A stretch of DNA of 16,086 nucleotides from UBA3263 sp964528425 (GTDB taxonomy: Bacteria > Bacteroidota > Bacteroidia > Bacteroidales > Muribaculaceae). Below, one piece after another: positions 1 to 6,846 of the stretch. Under the pieces are notes generated by a model, which was not told the origin of the DNA, did no database searches, and was given only the letters and a program-made list of their open reading frames with translations. The position numbers were made by a program, and so were the translations under genes. The stretch is from contig CAZGTD010000042.1 of the NCBI GenBank assembly GCA_964528425.1, positions 1-16,086 of the forward strand. Reading direction: 5' to 3'. Numbering within the stretch: the first letter of the stretch is position 1; each line of letters opens with the position of its first letter.

Positions 1-32
1 TGACTGCGACAGCCATTCCTCGCCTGCATTTT
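1..32 (-). repeat. Left copy of a 32-bp inverted repeat (partner at 11411-11442)
   Basis: The first 32 bases are the exact reverse complement of 11411-11442. The identity may continue beyond the left edge, which cuts this copy; on the inner side it stops at base 33. The right copy contains a dyad (CGAGGA with TCCTCG, and an inner CTG/CAG) that is cut through the middle here. This copy lies about 100 nt past the end of the minus-strand operon, and the other lies past a tRNA terminator, so both are in 3' intergenic positions. It may be a dispersed palindromic element or a fragment of a duplicated coding end. Confidence 0.75.
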
Positions 33-105
33 CACAGCTCACAATCCCTTCAAGGCGATTGTTTAACCACGCCTCATTGAATATTGTGATTCCACCATTA
101 TTCAC
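1..105 (-). CDS. Possible partial small CDS running off the left edge
   Basis: On the minus strand a GTG at 105-103 opens a frame that stays open for 35 codons to the edge of the window. Its translation ends with ENAGEEWLSQS, coded by the 32-bp repeat. In the copy at 11411 the same frame would close after LLVE with two tandem TAA codons. The GTG lies 26 bp after the preceding CsgG-like gene, so this could be an eighth gene of the operon. I recognise no family. The frame is short and has no ATG, so chance is a real alternative. Confidence 0.2.
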   Translation of the reverse strand, partial: MNNGGITIFNEAWLNNRLEGIVSCENAGEEWLSQS

Positions 106-131
106 ATGTTACCAGCCATCAAAAAGCATGT

Positions 132-632
132 TTAAAGGGTAATAGTTTTTCCGCGATGCACTCCGAGCAGGCGCGACGATAAGTCGCGACACGCTTCATC
201 CATCGACTCAACGTCGGTTGCCGTTTGAACATTTGCCGCTTTATCGACTTTTGCCGTTTCGACATTCAAAATTTTGGCAACAATTAAAATATGATTTCCA
301 TCAAGTTTGGCAAGTTCAGGAATGAGAATAAACTCCGCTCCGGTCATCTCGCCCAAACGCTTGATGTCTTTATCGCTGACCAGCCCGGTGCGCTGAAACT
401 CGTGCTCGCCTAAAATCGAACCCACATCTACACGGTCGTAACCCTCGTAGCCGGGCGTTGCGGTAATTTCTGCGGTGAGCTTACTGCGCACCATCAGTTT
501 AACACCATACGGAACTGTGCCCTCCTTATCAACAGTTTCAAGGATAGCAACACGTTTTGCAGAGTTCACCTGCGCAAAAGCAGGCATAGTACTGACAAAG
601 ATAATCAAAGATACTAAAAGTTTAGTTTTCAT
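132..632 (-). CDS. Secreted CsgG-like domain protein (166 aa)
   Basis: Last complete gene of the minus-strand operon. It starts with a signal peptide (residues 1-20, ending PAFA-Q) followed by one compact domain of about 140 residues that begins KRVAILE and contains GYDRVDVGS and GEMTGAEFILI. This pattern (strand, helix, then 'which is the protein level or status' alpha/beta fold) resembles the N-terminal part of CsgG/LpoB-type envelope proteins; it is far shorter than the full CsgG pore protein of about 260 residues, so a secretion channel should not be assumed. It is a paralogue of the N-terminal half of the next gene: 66 of the first 74 residues from KRVAILE are identical. Its base composition is higher in GC than the paralogue (sampled line 53% against 38%). 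Location is predicted periplasmic; no lipobox is present. The function is unknown. Confidence 0.85.
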   Translation of the reverse strand: MKTKLLVSLIIFVSTMPAFAQVNSAKRVAILETVDKEGTVPYGVKLMVRSKLTAEITATPGYEGYDRVDVGSILGEHEFQRTGLVSDKDIKRLGEMTGAEFILIPELAKLDGNHILIVAKILNVETAKVDKAANVQTATDVESMDEACRDLSSRLLGVHRGKTITL

Positions 633-674
633 TTTATTTCGTAAATATTAGAATAGTTCAAGTATAAAAGCTGA

Positions 675-1802
675 TTATTTATATTTAGCGCCAATATATT
701 CGCCATTTGGTGAATAAAGCACCCATCTTCCTACTTTTTTATTATCTTCATATTGCCCTTTTTCATAACGGCCATTCGGGTGATATAATACTGCATCGCC
801 GGTTTGTTTACCATCAATATAATATCCCACCTCATAGTCACCATCATTCCAATAATATATTCCTTTACCATGAAATTCATCATTCTTAAATCCACCCTCA
901 TATCGCGACCCATTATTCCACACCATCTTGCCGGAACCATGTTTACACCCACCGACCCAATCGCCTTCGTAATATGCACGGTCTAAACTATCATCAGCTG
1001 CATAAGTTAACTTACCCTTCCCATGATGCTTACCTTTTAAATAATTACCTTCATATATTTTCCCATCAGAATAATAACATTTACCATATCCATTACGTGT
1101 ATTATCCCGCCAGGCACCAACATATTTCTGTCCTGATGTCCAGATCATAGTCCCCTCTCCTTCTCTTTGCCCGTCTTTCCAATTGCCTTTATATGAACTA
1201 CGTCCATTCTTATCATCCGCTTTAAAGTATATGGTACCATAACCATGCGGTAAACCATTAAGATACTCACCCACATACTTACCTATATTGAGATTCAATG
1301 TACCCTTAGATGCACCTGTAGCTACATTTACATCTAACAATTTTCCGGCTAAAGTTTTGCAATTCTCATCAAGACCTTCCACCGTTGACGGCGTTTGAAC
1401 ATCAGCTGCACGTTTAACTAACGCAGTTTCAACATTTAGAATCTTTGCCGATAAAAAAAGATAGGAACTATTTAGACTCGCCACTTCAGCGACCAATATG
1501 TAATCCGCACCAGTCATTTCGCCCAAGCGTTTAATATCCTTTTCACTGACAAGGCCAGTGCGCTGAAATTCATGTTCCCCTAAGATAGAACCTATGTCCA
1601 CTCTATCATAACCTTCATAACCATCTGTTTCAGTAATCACAGAGGTGAGTTTGCTGCGAATCATTAGTTTAACTCCATATGGCACTGTCCCTTCCTTATC
1701 AACGATTTCCAAAATAGCAACGCGCTTAGTCTGGAGATTTTGCCCAAATATTGGCATTGCAATAATTAACGCAAAAAGCATCAGAATTACTTTTTCTTTC
1801 AT
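675..1802 (-). CDS. Secreted CsgG-like domain fused to MORN repeats (375 aa)
   Basis: The protein has a signal peptide (1-20), a CsgG-like domain (about 25-150) nearly identical at its start to the downstream 166-aa protein, a short linker, and about eight MORN-type repeats of 20-25 residues from about 174 to the C-terminus. The repeats show the family pattern YxGxW/Y-x-x-G-x-x-x-G-x-G, for example YEGDWVGGCKHGSGKMVW. MORN repeats form extended beta-hairpin arrays that act as binding or length scaffolds. The start codon overlaps the stop of the radical SAM gene by one base (TAATG), so translation is probably coupled. The last two repeats drift from the consensus. The tie to an envelope domain suggests an extracytoplasmic binding scaffold, but the ligand is unknown. 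Confidence 0.88.
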   Translation of the reverse strand: MKEKVILMLFALIIAMPIFGQNLQTKRVAILEIVDKEGTVPYGVKLMIRSKLTSVITETDGYEGYDRVDIGSILGEHEFQRTGLVSEKDIKRLGEMTGADYILVAEVASLNSSYLFLSAKILNVETALVKRAADVQTPSTVEGLDENCKTLAGKLLDVNVATGASKGTLNLNIGKYVGEYLNGLPHGYGTIYFKADDKNGRSSYKGNWKDGQREGEGTMIWTSGQKYVGAWRDNTRNGYGKCYYSDGKIYEGNYLKGKHHGKGKLTYAADDSLDRAYYEGDWVGGCKHGSGKMVWNNGSRYEGGFKNDEFHGKGIYYWNDGDYEVGYYIDGKQTGDAVLYHPNGRYEKGQYEDNKKVGRWVLYSPNGEYIGAKYK

Positions 1803-2905
1803 TATGATATAAGTTTTATTGTTTTATCCAATTGTTTTTCTATATGCTCAAAAATTCGTTTATATGCTGAACATAAAAAGGTTTTTGATTTGAAGTCTCC
1901 GGACTTAATGAATCCGTCATGCAGGCAACCTCCGTGACAGATATCGAAATATCGACACATTTTGCAGTCGCTCTGCGCAATATATTCACTTCGTATATAT
2001 GCTTCCGAAGACTTAATTCGAGCCAATACACCAATAAGAGATTCGGAATGCAAGTTTCCGTATGAGTATCGCAATAGGTCGGTATCACAGAATCTACCGC
2101 ATGGCATAACATCACCAGTTGGAGCAATCGCGAAAAAACTATTTTGACAGTTCTCCCCGAACATACAAAACGAAGGTTTACGAGAAAGGAGATTTGCTGC
2201 AATTTCTTCCAAGTTCGATTCCTTTATATGATGCATTTCATCATTGAACCACAGGTCAAATAACTCTATGCACATATCGGAATATTCATCAGGAGTTATA
2301 CCAAGATTTTCGAAATCATCCGAAGCCTCTCCGGCCTTAAACAATGGATTGAACTTAAAATTAAGTTTGTGGGTGCTAAGGAAGTGAAATAGCTCCGGAA
2401 TATGCCCGATATGCTTTTTGTTACCGACAACAATACAGCCCACCTCCAAGCCTCGCGAACGGCACAATTCTATCTTCTCCATTATTGTAGAGAATGTTCC
2501 CTTGCCAATAGCGTTTACTCTAAGAGTATCGTTAATTTCTCGAGTACCATCCAAAGAGCATCCTATGCGGACTTTGTATTTCAAAAACAGATCAATGTAA
2601 TCCTCATTCAATAGCGAAAGATTCGTTTGCATGGCGTTTTTATAGTCTACACCACGCAATTCTTCATTCATGAAATAGAATACTTCGCGATAGTTATCAA
2701 TACCCCATAACAGGGGTTCCCCGCCATGCCAAATAAATGTTACGGGTTGTTTCGGCTCATTTTCAGCAATTGTTTTAATTTGGGTTATAACACCTTTCAT
2801 AAATTCCACATCAAAAACCTGATGAGAATCTTTAGTTCCATTGCTTAGATAACAGTATTTGCACCGAAAATTACACGAGTATGTTGGCTTGACTATTATC
2901 GTCAT
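1802..2905 (-). CDS. Radical SAM/SPASM peptide-maturase-like enzyme (367 aa)
   Basis: The N-terminus carries the radical SAM cluster motif CxxxCxxC (C11, C15, C18 in SCNFRCKYCYL), which binds the SAM-cleaving 4Fe-4S cluster, and WHGGEP at 59-64. The C-terminal part has a complete seven-cysteine SPASM pattern for two auxiliary clusters: C253-x10-G264-x4-C269, then C314-x2-C317-x5-C323-x3-C327, then C345. Length and order fit the anaerobic sulfatase-maturase, FxsB and GrrM type maturases, which modify protein or peptide side chains. No sulfatase gene is present, but a 63-aa Tyr/Asp-rich peptide lies 442 bp upstream in the same operon. The start overlaps the preceding gene by 35 bp, implying coupling. 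Target and reaction are inferred: cross-linking of the peptide tail is the favoured idea. It acts in the cytoplasm. Confidence 0.92.
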   Translation of the reverse strand: MTIIVKPTYSCNFRCKYCYLSNGTKDSHQVFDVEFMKGVITQIKTIAENEPKQPVTFIWHGGEPLLWGIDNYREVFYFMNEELRGVDYKNAMQTNLSLLNEDYIDLFLKYKVRIGCSLDGTREINDTLRVNAIGKGTFSTIMEKIELCRSRGLEVGCIVVGNKKHIGHIPELFHFLSTHKLNFKFNPLFKAGEASDDFENLGITPDEYSDMCIELFDLWFNDEMHHIKESNLEEIAANLLSRKPSFCMFGENCQNSFFAIAPTGDVMPCGRFCDTDLLRYSYGNLHSESLIGVLARIKSSEAYIRSEYIAQSDCKMCRYFDICHGGCLHDGFIKSGDFKSKTFLCSAYKRIFEHIEKQLDKTIKLIS

Positions 2906-3335
2906 CTATATTAGTGTTTTTAACAACTATTTCTTTTTGATACACCTGTTTTACTCCAAATCTATTTTCTCCAATTATGGTAATTTTCATTCTGTCACCA
3001 TCATTAAAAAAGTTTGCAAGGTGCTCATCTCCTCCCAATTTAATAATAGCATAATTGTTTGTCTGCGACCCCTTAGGGAGAAGAGGTTTCATTGAATCTT
3101 CTCTATTATAGAATATATTTCTATTTGGATCAAGAAAATATGTAATATAACATTTTACATCATATACTTTTAATCCATGCCAAGATTTGTTCCAAACTTT
3201 TACGAATGGCTTTTTATCATTATTGTATTGAAATTCCGACACTTCTAATTTTGGTACCAATAGAATATTTACTGCCCACCAAGCAATCAAGGAGGCAACC
3301 ACACCAAGTGCGATTGAAAATATTATTTTTATCAT
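2871..3335 (-). CDS. Membrane-anchored protein of unknown function (154 aa)
   Basis: There is one N-terminal hydrophobic segment (about residues 3-27, with IAWWAVNILLV), then roughly 125 soluble residues with alternating hydrophobic and polar residues suggesting beta strands. The lack of a cleavage site and the short basic N-terminus (MIK) fit a signal anchor with the soluble part in the periplasm. I recognise no family. It sits 11 bp after the 63-aa peptide gene and overlaps the radical SAM gene by 35 bp, the tightest link in the operon, so a role with the peptide (handling, export, or as a second substrate) is plausible. Base composition is the lowest in the window, about one third GC in a sampled line. 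Confidence 0.8.
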   Translation of the reverse strand: MIKIIFSIALGVVASLIAWWAVNILLVPKLEVSEFQYNNDKKPFVKVWNKSWHGLKVYDVKCYITYFLDPNRNIFYNREDSMKPLLPKGSQTNNYAIIKLGGDEHLANFFNDGDRMKITIIGENRFGVKQVYQKEIVVKNTNIDDDNSQANILV

Positions 3336-3346
3336 AATATTGAAAT

Positions 3347-3538
3347 TTAGTTATATTCCGAATCATAATAATCACCATGGCAATCATTATAATCTGAGCC
3401 ATAAAAAGAATTTATGCCGGATAATGAAACCTTTTGTAAAGCACGCTTAAAGATAGATTGAAGTGCATACGACTGTTCTTCAGCATTTCTTTTCATCGCG
3501 TTTAATTGTTCGAAATATAGTGCTATTGAGTTGCTCAT
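3347..3538 (-). CDS. Putative RiPP-like precursor peptide (63 aa)
   Basis: Small protein whose ATG overlaps the stop of the upstream secreted protein as ATGA, so translation is coupled and the frame is likely real. Residues 1-36 are predicted helical and basic overall (K16, R17, K31, R32, K36) with no signal peptide. A VSLSG stretch (37-41) then leads to a tail from 42 to 63 that has a different composition: five Tyr (46, 50, 57, 58, 62), Phe45, His54, Cys53, three Gly, and acidic D49, D52, D56, D59, E61. It contains aromatic-x-Asp triplets YND (50-52), HGD (54-56) and YYD (57-59). A leader plus modified-core layout and a radical SAM/SPASM gene in the same operon suggest a peptide natural product precursor. 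It matches no precursor family I know by sight, and it could instead be an ordinary small protein. Confidence 0.7.
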   Translation of the reverse strand: MSNSIALYFEQLNAMKRNAEEQSYALQSIFKRALQKVSLSGINSFYGSDYNDCHGDYYDSEYN

Positions 3539-4566
3539 TGGTCGATGGATTTGTTTATGATTTGGCTTAATTCTTTTATGATATCTTTGTAGCCTGCTTT
3601 TGCGGCTTCTTGGTAGCCGAAGGTATGACTGCCTTTGACTGAAACCTCATCTTCGTAGATGCGTTGCTGCGAAATAGTCTTGTCGATAGTTATTGCAGCG
3701 TCAACATACGTAAAGTAGGCATTTGAGTTTCCTGCTTTTACGTTAGAATGCTCCCTTGCAAAACAATTAACAGTTATCACCCAGTCTGCATTGTTGGGTG
3801 AATCCGTAAAGCTGCAACCTTTAGCCGCAAGTTTGCCTTTCAGCTCATTTAGAAGCGAGGGATATGGTTTCCCAAACAAGTCAGCATTACACGAAATATA
3901 AATAGCAGTTGAATGCTTCAACTCAGCCAATTGGCGTTTAACATTTTGTTCTGCAATATTAAACTTGCGCTGCCATTCGTTAATTTCATACTGACTCGCA
4001 CCGAAAATATTCAGCCAAAACAGAGGTTCTTCGACTGAATTAAACAACTTCAAGGATTTATTCAACTCCAGTTCTGCCTTTTTCTTAAATCCACCCTCAA
4101 TATAACTATCAGATAGTTCGATAGAATTGGATATTTTGTTGTTTAATAGGGTAAGTTCGTTAATATAATAGTTTTTAGCTGCATCTTTGTCGATATAAGC
4201 AATGGCGTAACCTTGGCCCGTTGATTGTGAATACATGGACTTGGTTTCCACAAGCTTCATATTGAGGTCTGTTGAAAACTTTGTATTGGAAGAATATGAT
4301 ATCGATGTCCGGCCATCTATTGCCGTTTTTTTCATCTGGGCAATGTCATGAACACTCATCTTAATCTGTTTTGCAAGACTGGCGCGCGCACTGTTAAGCA
4401 AATAATTTCTAAAGTCAGATTCCGAAAGTTTTCTGATGTTATCATCGCTTTGAATATCATAGAAATAGCCACCATAGGTGTATTTGACCCACTCCGGGGG
4501 ACATTCTTGGGCTTTAACGCCCAAGAATGTCAGAAAAACTATTATGAAAAACCCAATTTTTTTCAT
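3535..4566 (-). CDS. Secreted LPP20-like envelope protein (343 aa)
   Basis: The signal peptide covers residues 1-19 or 20 (FLGVKAQ); the first Cys after it is at 22, which is not a proper lipobox, so it is probably soluble periplasmic rather than a lipoprotein. The mature start ECPPEWV and the following helix-rich region with a Ser/Thr-rich beta stretch resemble LPP20-family proteins found across Bacteroidota. The region around 140-215 is rich in charged helices. The C-terminal part (about 220-343) has a second alpha/beta section with NADWVITVNCF and a paired beta stretch, again of the LPP20/LpoB kind. It follows the lipoprotein gene by 22 bp and overlaps the 63-aa peptide gene by 4 bp. Its function is unknown; in this setting it may help export, bind or anchor the peptide product. 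Confidence 0.82.
   Translation of the reverse strand: MKKIGFFIIVFLTFLGVKAQECPPEWVKYTYGGYFYDIQSDDNIRKLSESDFRNYLLNSARASLAKQIKMSVHDIAQMKKTAIDGRTSISYSSNTKFSTDLNMKLVETKSMYSQSTGQGYAIAYIDKDAAKNYYINELTLLNNKISNSIELSDSYIEGGFKKKAELELNKSLKLFNSVEEPLFWLNIFGASQYEINEWQRKFNIAEQNVKRQLAELKHSTAIYISCNADLFGKPYPSLLNELKGKLAAKGCSFTDSPNNADWVITVNCFAREHSNVKAGNSNAYFTYVDAAITIDKTISQQRIYEDEVSVKGSHTFGYQEAAKAGYKDIIKELSQIINKSIDQ
4501..4530 (-). promoter_or_regulatory. Perfect 12-bp dyad inside a signal-peptide coding region
   Basis: ACATTCTTGGGC at 4501-4512 and its exact reverse complement at 4519-4530 are separated by 6 bases. On the transcribed strand this is codons 13-22 of the secreted LPP20-like gene, that is, the end of the signal peptide. 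No U-tract follows, so it is not a standard intrinsic terminator. An mRNA hairpin this strong 36 nt inside the gene could slow or attenuate translation or protect the downstream message. That use is inference. Confidence 0.6.
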
Positions 4567-4588
4567 ATTTCCTTAATGCCTTAGAAGA

Positions 4589-5218
4589 TTAGTTGCCTCG
4601 AGCGGCCTGCATTATTGCTTCATTGGTTGCGATAAAGTCGTCAAGATCCTTTCCCGACAGATCAGTGGGTTTGAAGCTGCCGGCGGTGTTCAGCAACTGA
4701 TTGAATCGGTCTCCACGAATGCCGATTTTGGAGGTTGCTTCGTACATACGCGTAGCAGGATTATACTCAATAGTTGTGTTTCCAAAAGGTTCACAAGCCT
4801 TTTGAAGGCTAACGCTCACCTGATTCCAGTGAGAAGTCAACGCTTGCTGCACTCGGCCGTTATTGGCAACGTTGCCTCGTTCAGATTCGTCTTTGACGGC
4901 ATTATTAAGAACCCTGGAAATTGTTGCATAAGCTTCGCGCTGAGCCAACTCAATAGCAACCTGTTTATTGTCGGCTTTACCGATTCCGGCAAACCATTTG
5001 AAAGGACGTTTAACCAAGTCTGTGCCATCCTCGTTCAGCGCGTCAGACATTTCTATGCCGGTCAATTTAACGGTTTCTGCAACGACCTTTTGCCCTTCAA
5101 GACTTGTAACAGTCTTTCGTGATGAATCTACGGCCGGGGGCAAAGCATCCGGTTTTTGTGACGAACATGACGCGAAAAGAATTGCGACTGCAAAAACTAA
5201 ACTTTTAGAATAGTTCAT
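4589..5218 (-). CDS. LPP20-like outer-membrane lipoprotein (209 aa)
   Basis: The first gene of the minus-strand operon. Signal peptide of lipoprotein type with lipobox FASC and lipidated Cys18, followed by a Ser/Lys/Pro linker. The core (about 75-185) contains FKWFAGIGKADNKQVAIELA and an extended helix typical of LPP20-family proteins, whose founding member is a Helicobacter outer-membrane lipoprotein of unknown biochemical role. The sampled composition is about 52% GC, like the chromosomal genes to the right rather than the AT-rich genes that follow it. Location is predicted periplasmic face of the inner or outer membrane. Function in this operon is unknown. Confidence 0.85.
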   Translation of the reverse strand: MNYSKSLVFAVAILFASCSSQKPDALPPAVDSSRKTVTSLEGQKVVAETVKLTGIEMSDALNEDGTDLVKRPFKWFAGIGKADNKQVAIELAQREAYATISRVLNNAVKDESERGNVANNGRVQQALTSHWNQVSVSLQKACEPFGNTTIEYNPATRMYEATSKIGIRGDRFNQLLNTAGSFKPTDLSGKDLDDFIATNEAIMQAARGN

Positions 5219-5626
5219 ATTTTTCAGAGTGCCGCGGTCATCCTCTCGTTGGCGGTTGATAGGTTTATATGCAAAAAGCGTAGGAATCTGTATCTGTTGC
5301 CATCCTACTTTCCGAGGCTTCTCGCATTGCCCTTTAGATGTCGGACGACAACGTCAGAAGCCCACGCCAATATATGCAACCGTTGCGTTCGGCCTTATTT
5401 CTCGCGAAATAGCGTGCCAAATGCAATAATATACATATCCACGGGCATCTACCGTTGCTCAATCCTTGACATCTAAATGAATTTTGCGAGAATTCCGGAA
5501 AGTCAAGAATCAGCGCGGATAAACGCTTTCTATTATGTCAGTGCATCCCGCCCACGACCCCGGACCGGGTGGTATTGGCTCGAACAAAGCCTCACTCAGC
5601 TCTGGCGTGGTCTGCTGAACGGTCTG
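5219..5626 (-). ncRNA. Long leader of the minus-strand operon; possible structured RNA or repeated element
   Basis: About 400 nt separate the promoter at 5632-5661 from the first gene. No convincing gene is seen on either strand. On the minus strand the first 90 nt can form nested pairs: GTGCA (5629-5625) with TGCAC (5545-5541), CCACG (5610-5606) with CGTGG (5556-5552), and GGCT (5591-5588) with AGCC (5580-5577). That is compatible with a long imperfect hairpin, but no RNA family is assigned. One minus-strand frame reads coding-like for the whole stretch, broken by only a few stops, with pieces such as DARGYVYYCIWHAISREIRP. I have an impression of seeing similar text in other Bacteroidales intergenic regions, so a multicopy element or old gene remnant is possible; this is memory, not a search. 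Confidence 0.3.
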
Positions 5627-5631
5627 CACCG

Positions 5632-5661
5632 CAAAATTACAAAAAAATATTATATCAGCAA
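5632..5661 (-). promoter_or_regulatory. Bacteroidota-type promoter for the minus-strand operon
   Basis: Read on the minus strand, TTG (5661-5659) is followed after 19 bp by TAATTTTG (5639-5632). This matches the TTG / TAnnTTTG consensus of the primary sigma factor in Bacteroidota exactly. Transcription would start near 5626 and proceed through the leader into the lipoprotein gene at 5218. No closer promoter was seen in the leader. Confidence 0.65.
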
Positions 5662-5757
5662 AATTTCTCATTTTGAAGATAATAATACTTGCAACTCGGT
5701 AAGTAATTAAGACCTTGTGGTTGGAAACTTATGGGCGCGGATGGGTGTTATTAAGAT

Positions 5758-6831
5758 ATGAGTAAGAAAGATGACATCCAGAAAATCTGGCGCGAGTGCT
5801 TTCCGGCCGATTCCGCGCAATGGCGCCGAATGTTTTTCGACGCTGTGTATATCGACGAAGAGGCACTGACCATCAACGATTCCGAAACCGGCTCGGCGGT
5901 CAGTTCGCTGCTTTTGCTGAGTTATTCAATGACTTTTCAGGGGCGCAGCGTAGGCCTGGGCTATATCTATGGGGCGGGTACCCTGCGCAAGTACCGCGCC
6001 CGCGGATATATGTCGCGCCTGATGCGCCAGGCGCTGCGCGAGGCCTCCGACAGAGGCGACACGTTCGCCGCCTTGATTCCTGCCTCGAATTCTCTTCGTC
6101 GCTATTATTCGCGCTTCGGATTCTCTACAGTTTTCTATTCTCGGCCTGAGCGATACACGGCGATTCACCGCTTCCCCTACGAAGGCGACTACGTTGAGGT
6201 CGACGCGTCAGACCCGCGTCTCTACGAGGCATTTGAACGGATGATGAGCGCGCGCCCCTGTTGCGTTCAGCATTCGCGCGCCCAGTTTCTGACTCTGATG
6301 GACGATGCCCGGTTGAGCGATTACGGGTTCGCCGCCGTTGCGCGCCGCGACTCGGGTGAGATTGCGGCAATGGTTTGGGCGGCTCCGGAAGTGGCGTCGT
6401 CAACCCTGAGCGTGCGCGAGCTCCTGGCAGAGAGCGACGATGCCGCCAATGCCGTTCTGTCGGCTCTGCGCCGCCAAATGCCCGACCGACCGTTAACGCT
6501 GCTCTGCCGCCCGCAAAACGGTGCCCTCGGCGGAGGGCTGATTCCGGGCGGCATGGCGCGCGTGGTCAACGTCGAGGCGGCCCTGCGTGCGGTAGCAGAG
6601 AATAACCCAAGCGTCAGCCTGACTTTGCGCGTCTCCGACCCGCTGCTGCCCGAAAATACCGGCGTTTATACCATTTCCGAAGGCAGGCTCAGCATCGGCG
6701 ACCGCCCCGGTCCCTACGACCTTGACATTACCCCGGAGGTATTGACGGCCATGCTCTTTTCGTCAACCCCGATTGCCGAGGTTACGGGTCTTCCGGCCTG
6801 CCGTCCCCACATGTCGCTGATGCTCAATTAA
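5758..6831 (+). CDS. GNAT-family N-acetyltransferase, Eis-like (357 aa)
   Basis: The N-terminal part (about 1-130) has the GNAT acetyl-CoA binding pattern: strand YIYGAGTLRKYRARGYMSRLM (70-89) holds the R-x-x-G-x-G/A-type pyrophosphate loop as RARGY, followed by a helix and the FAALIPAS and YYSRFGF segments. The remaining 220 residues contain a second degenerate acyltransferase-like region and a C-terminal section (about 290-357) resembling the SCP2-like domain of Eis-type proteins. Eis relatives acetylate amines, including aminoglycosides, but most Bacteroidota homologues have no known substrate. It is the lone plus-strand gene here, convergent with the next by 15 bp. High GC (70% in a sampled line). 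No clear promoter of the consensus type was found upstream. Confidence 0.85.
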   Translation: MSKKDDIQKIWRECFPADSAQWRRMFFDAVYIDEEALTINDSETGSAVSSLLLLSYSMTFQGRSVGLGYIYGAGTLRKYRARGYMSRLMRQALREASDRGDTFAALIPASNSLRRYYSRFGFSTVFYSRPERYTAIHRFPYEGDYVEVDASDPRLYEAFERMMSARPCCVQHSRAQFLTLMDDARLSDYGFAAVARRDSGEIAAMVWAAPEVASSTLSVRELLAESDDAANAVLSALRRQMPDRPLTLLCRPQNGALGGGLIPGGMARVVNVEAALRAVAENNPSVSLTLRVSDPLLPENTGVYTISEGRLSIGDRPGPYDLDITPEVLTAMLFSSTPIAEVTGLPACRPHMSLMLN

Positions 6832-6846
6832 CCGCCCGCGAAGCGG

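Noticed and set aside
132..5218. A curli (Csg) secretion system
   Set aside because: The CsgG-like domains are only about 140 residues, and there is no CsgA/B repeat protein, CsgE or CsgF.
5229..5710. Three small plus-strand frames in the leader region
   Set aside because: No promoter, no recognisable product, mutually overlapping, and opposite to the supported operon promoter.
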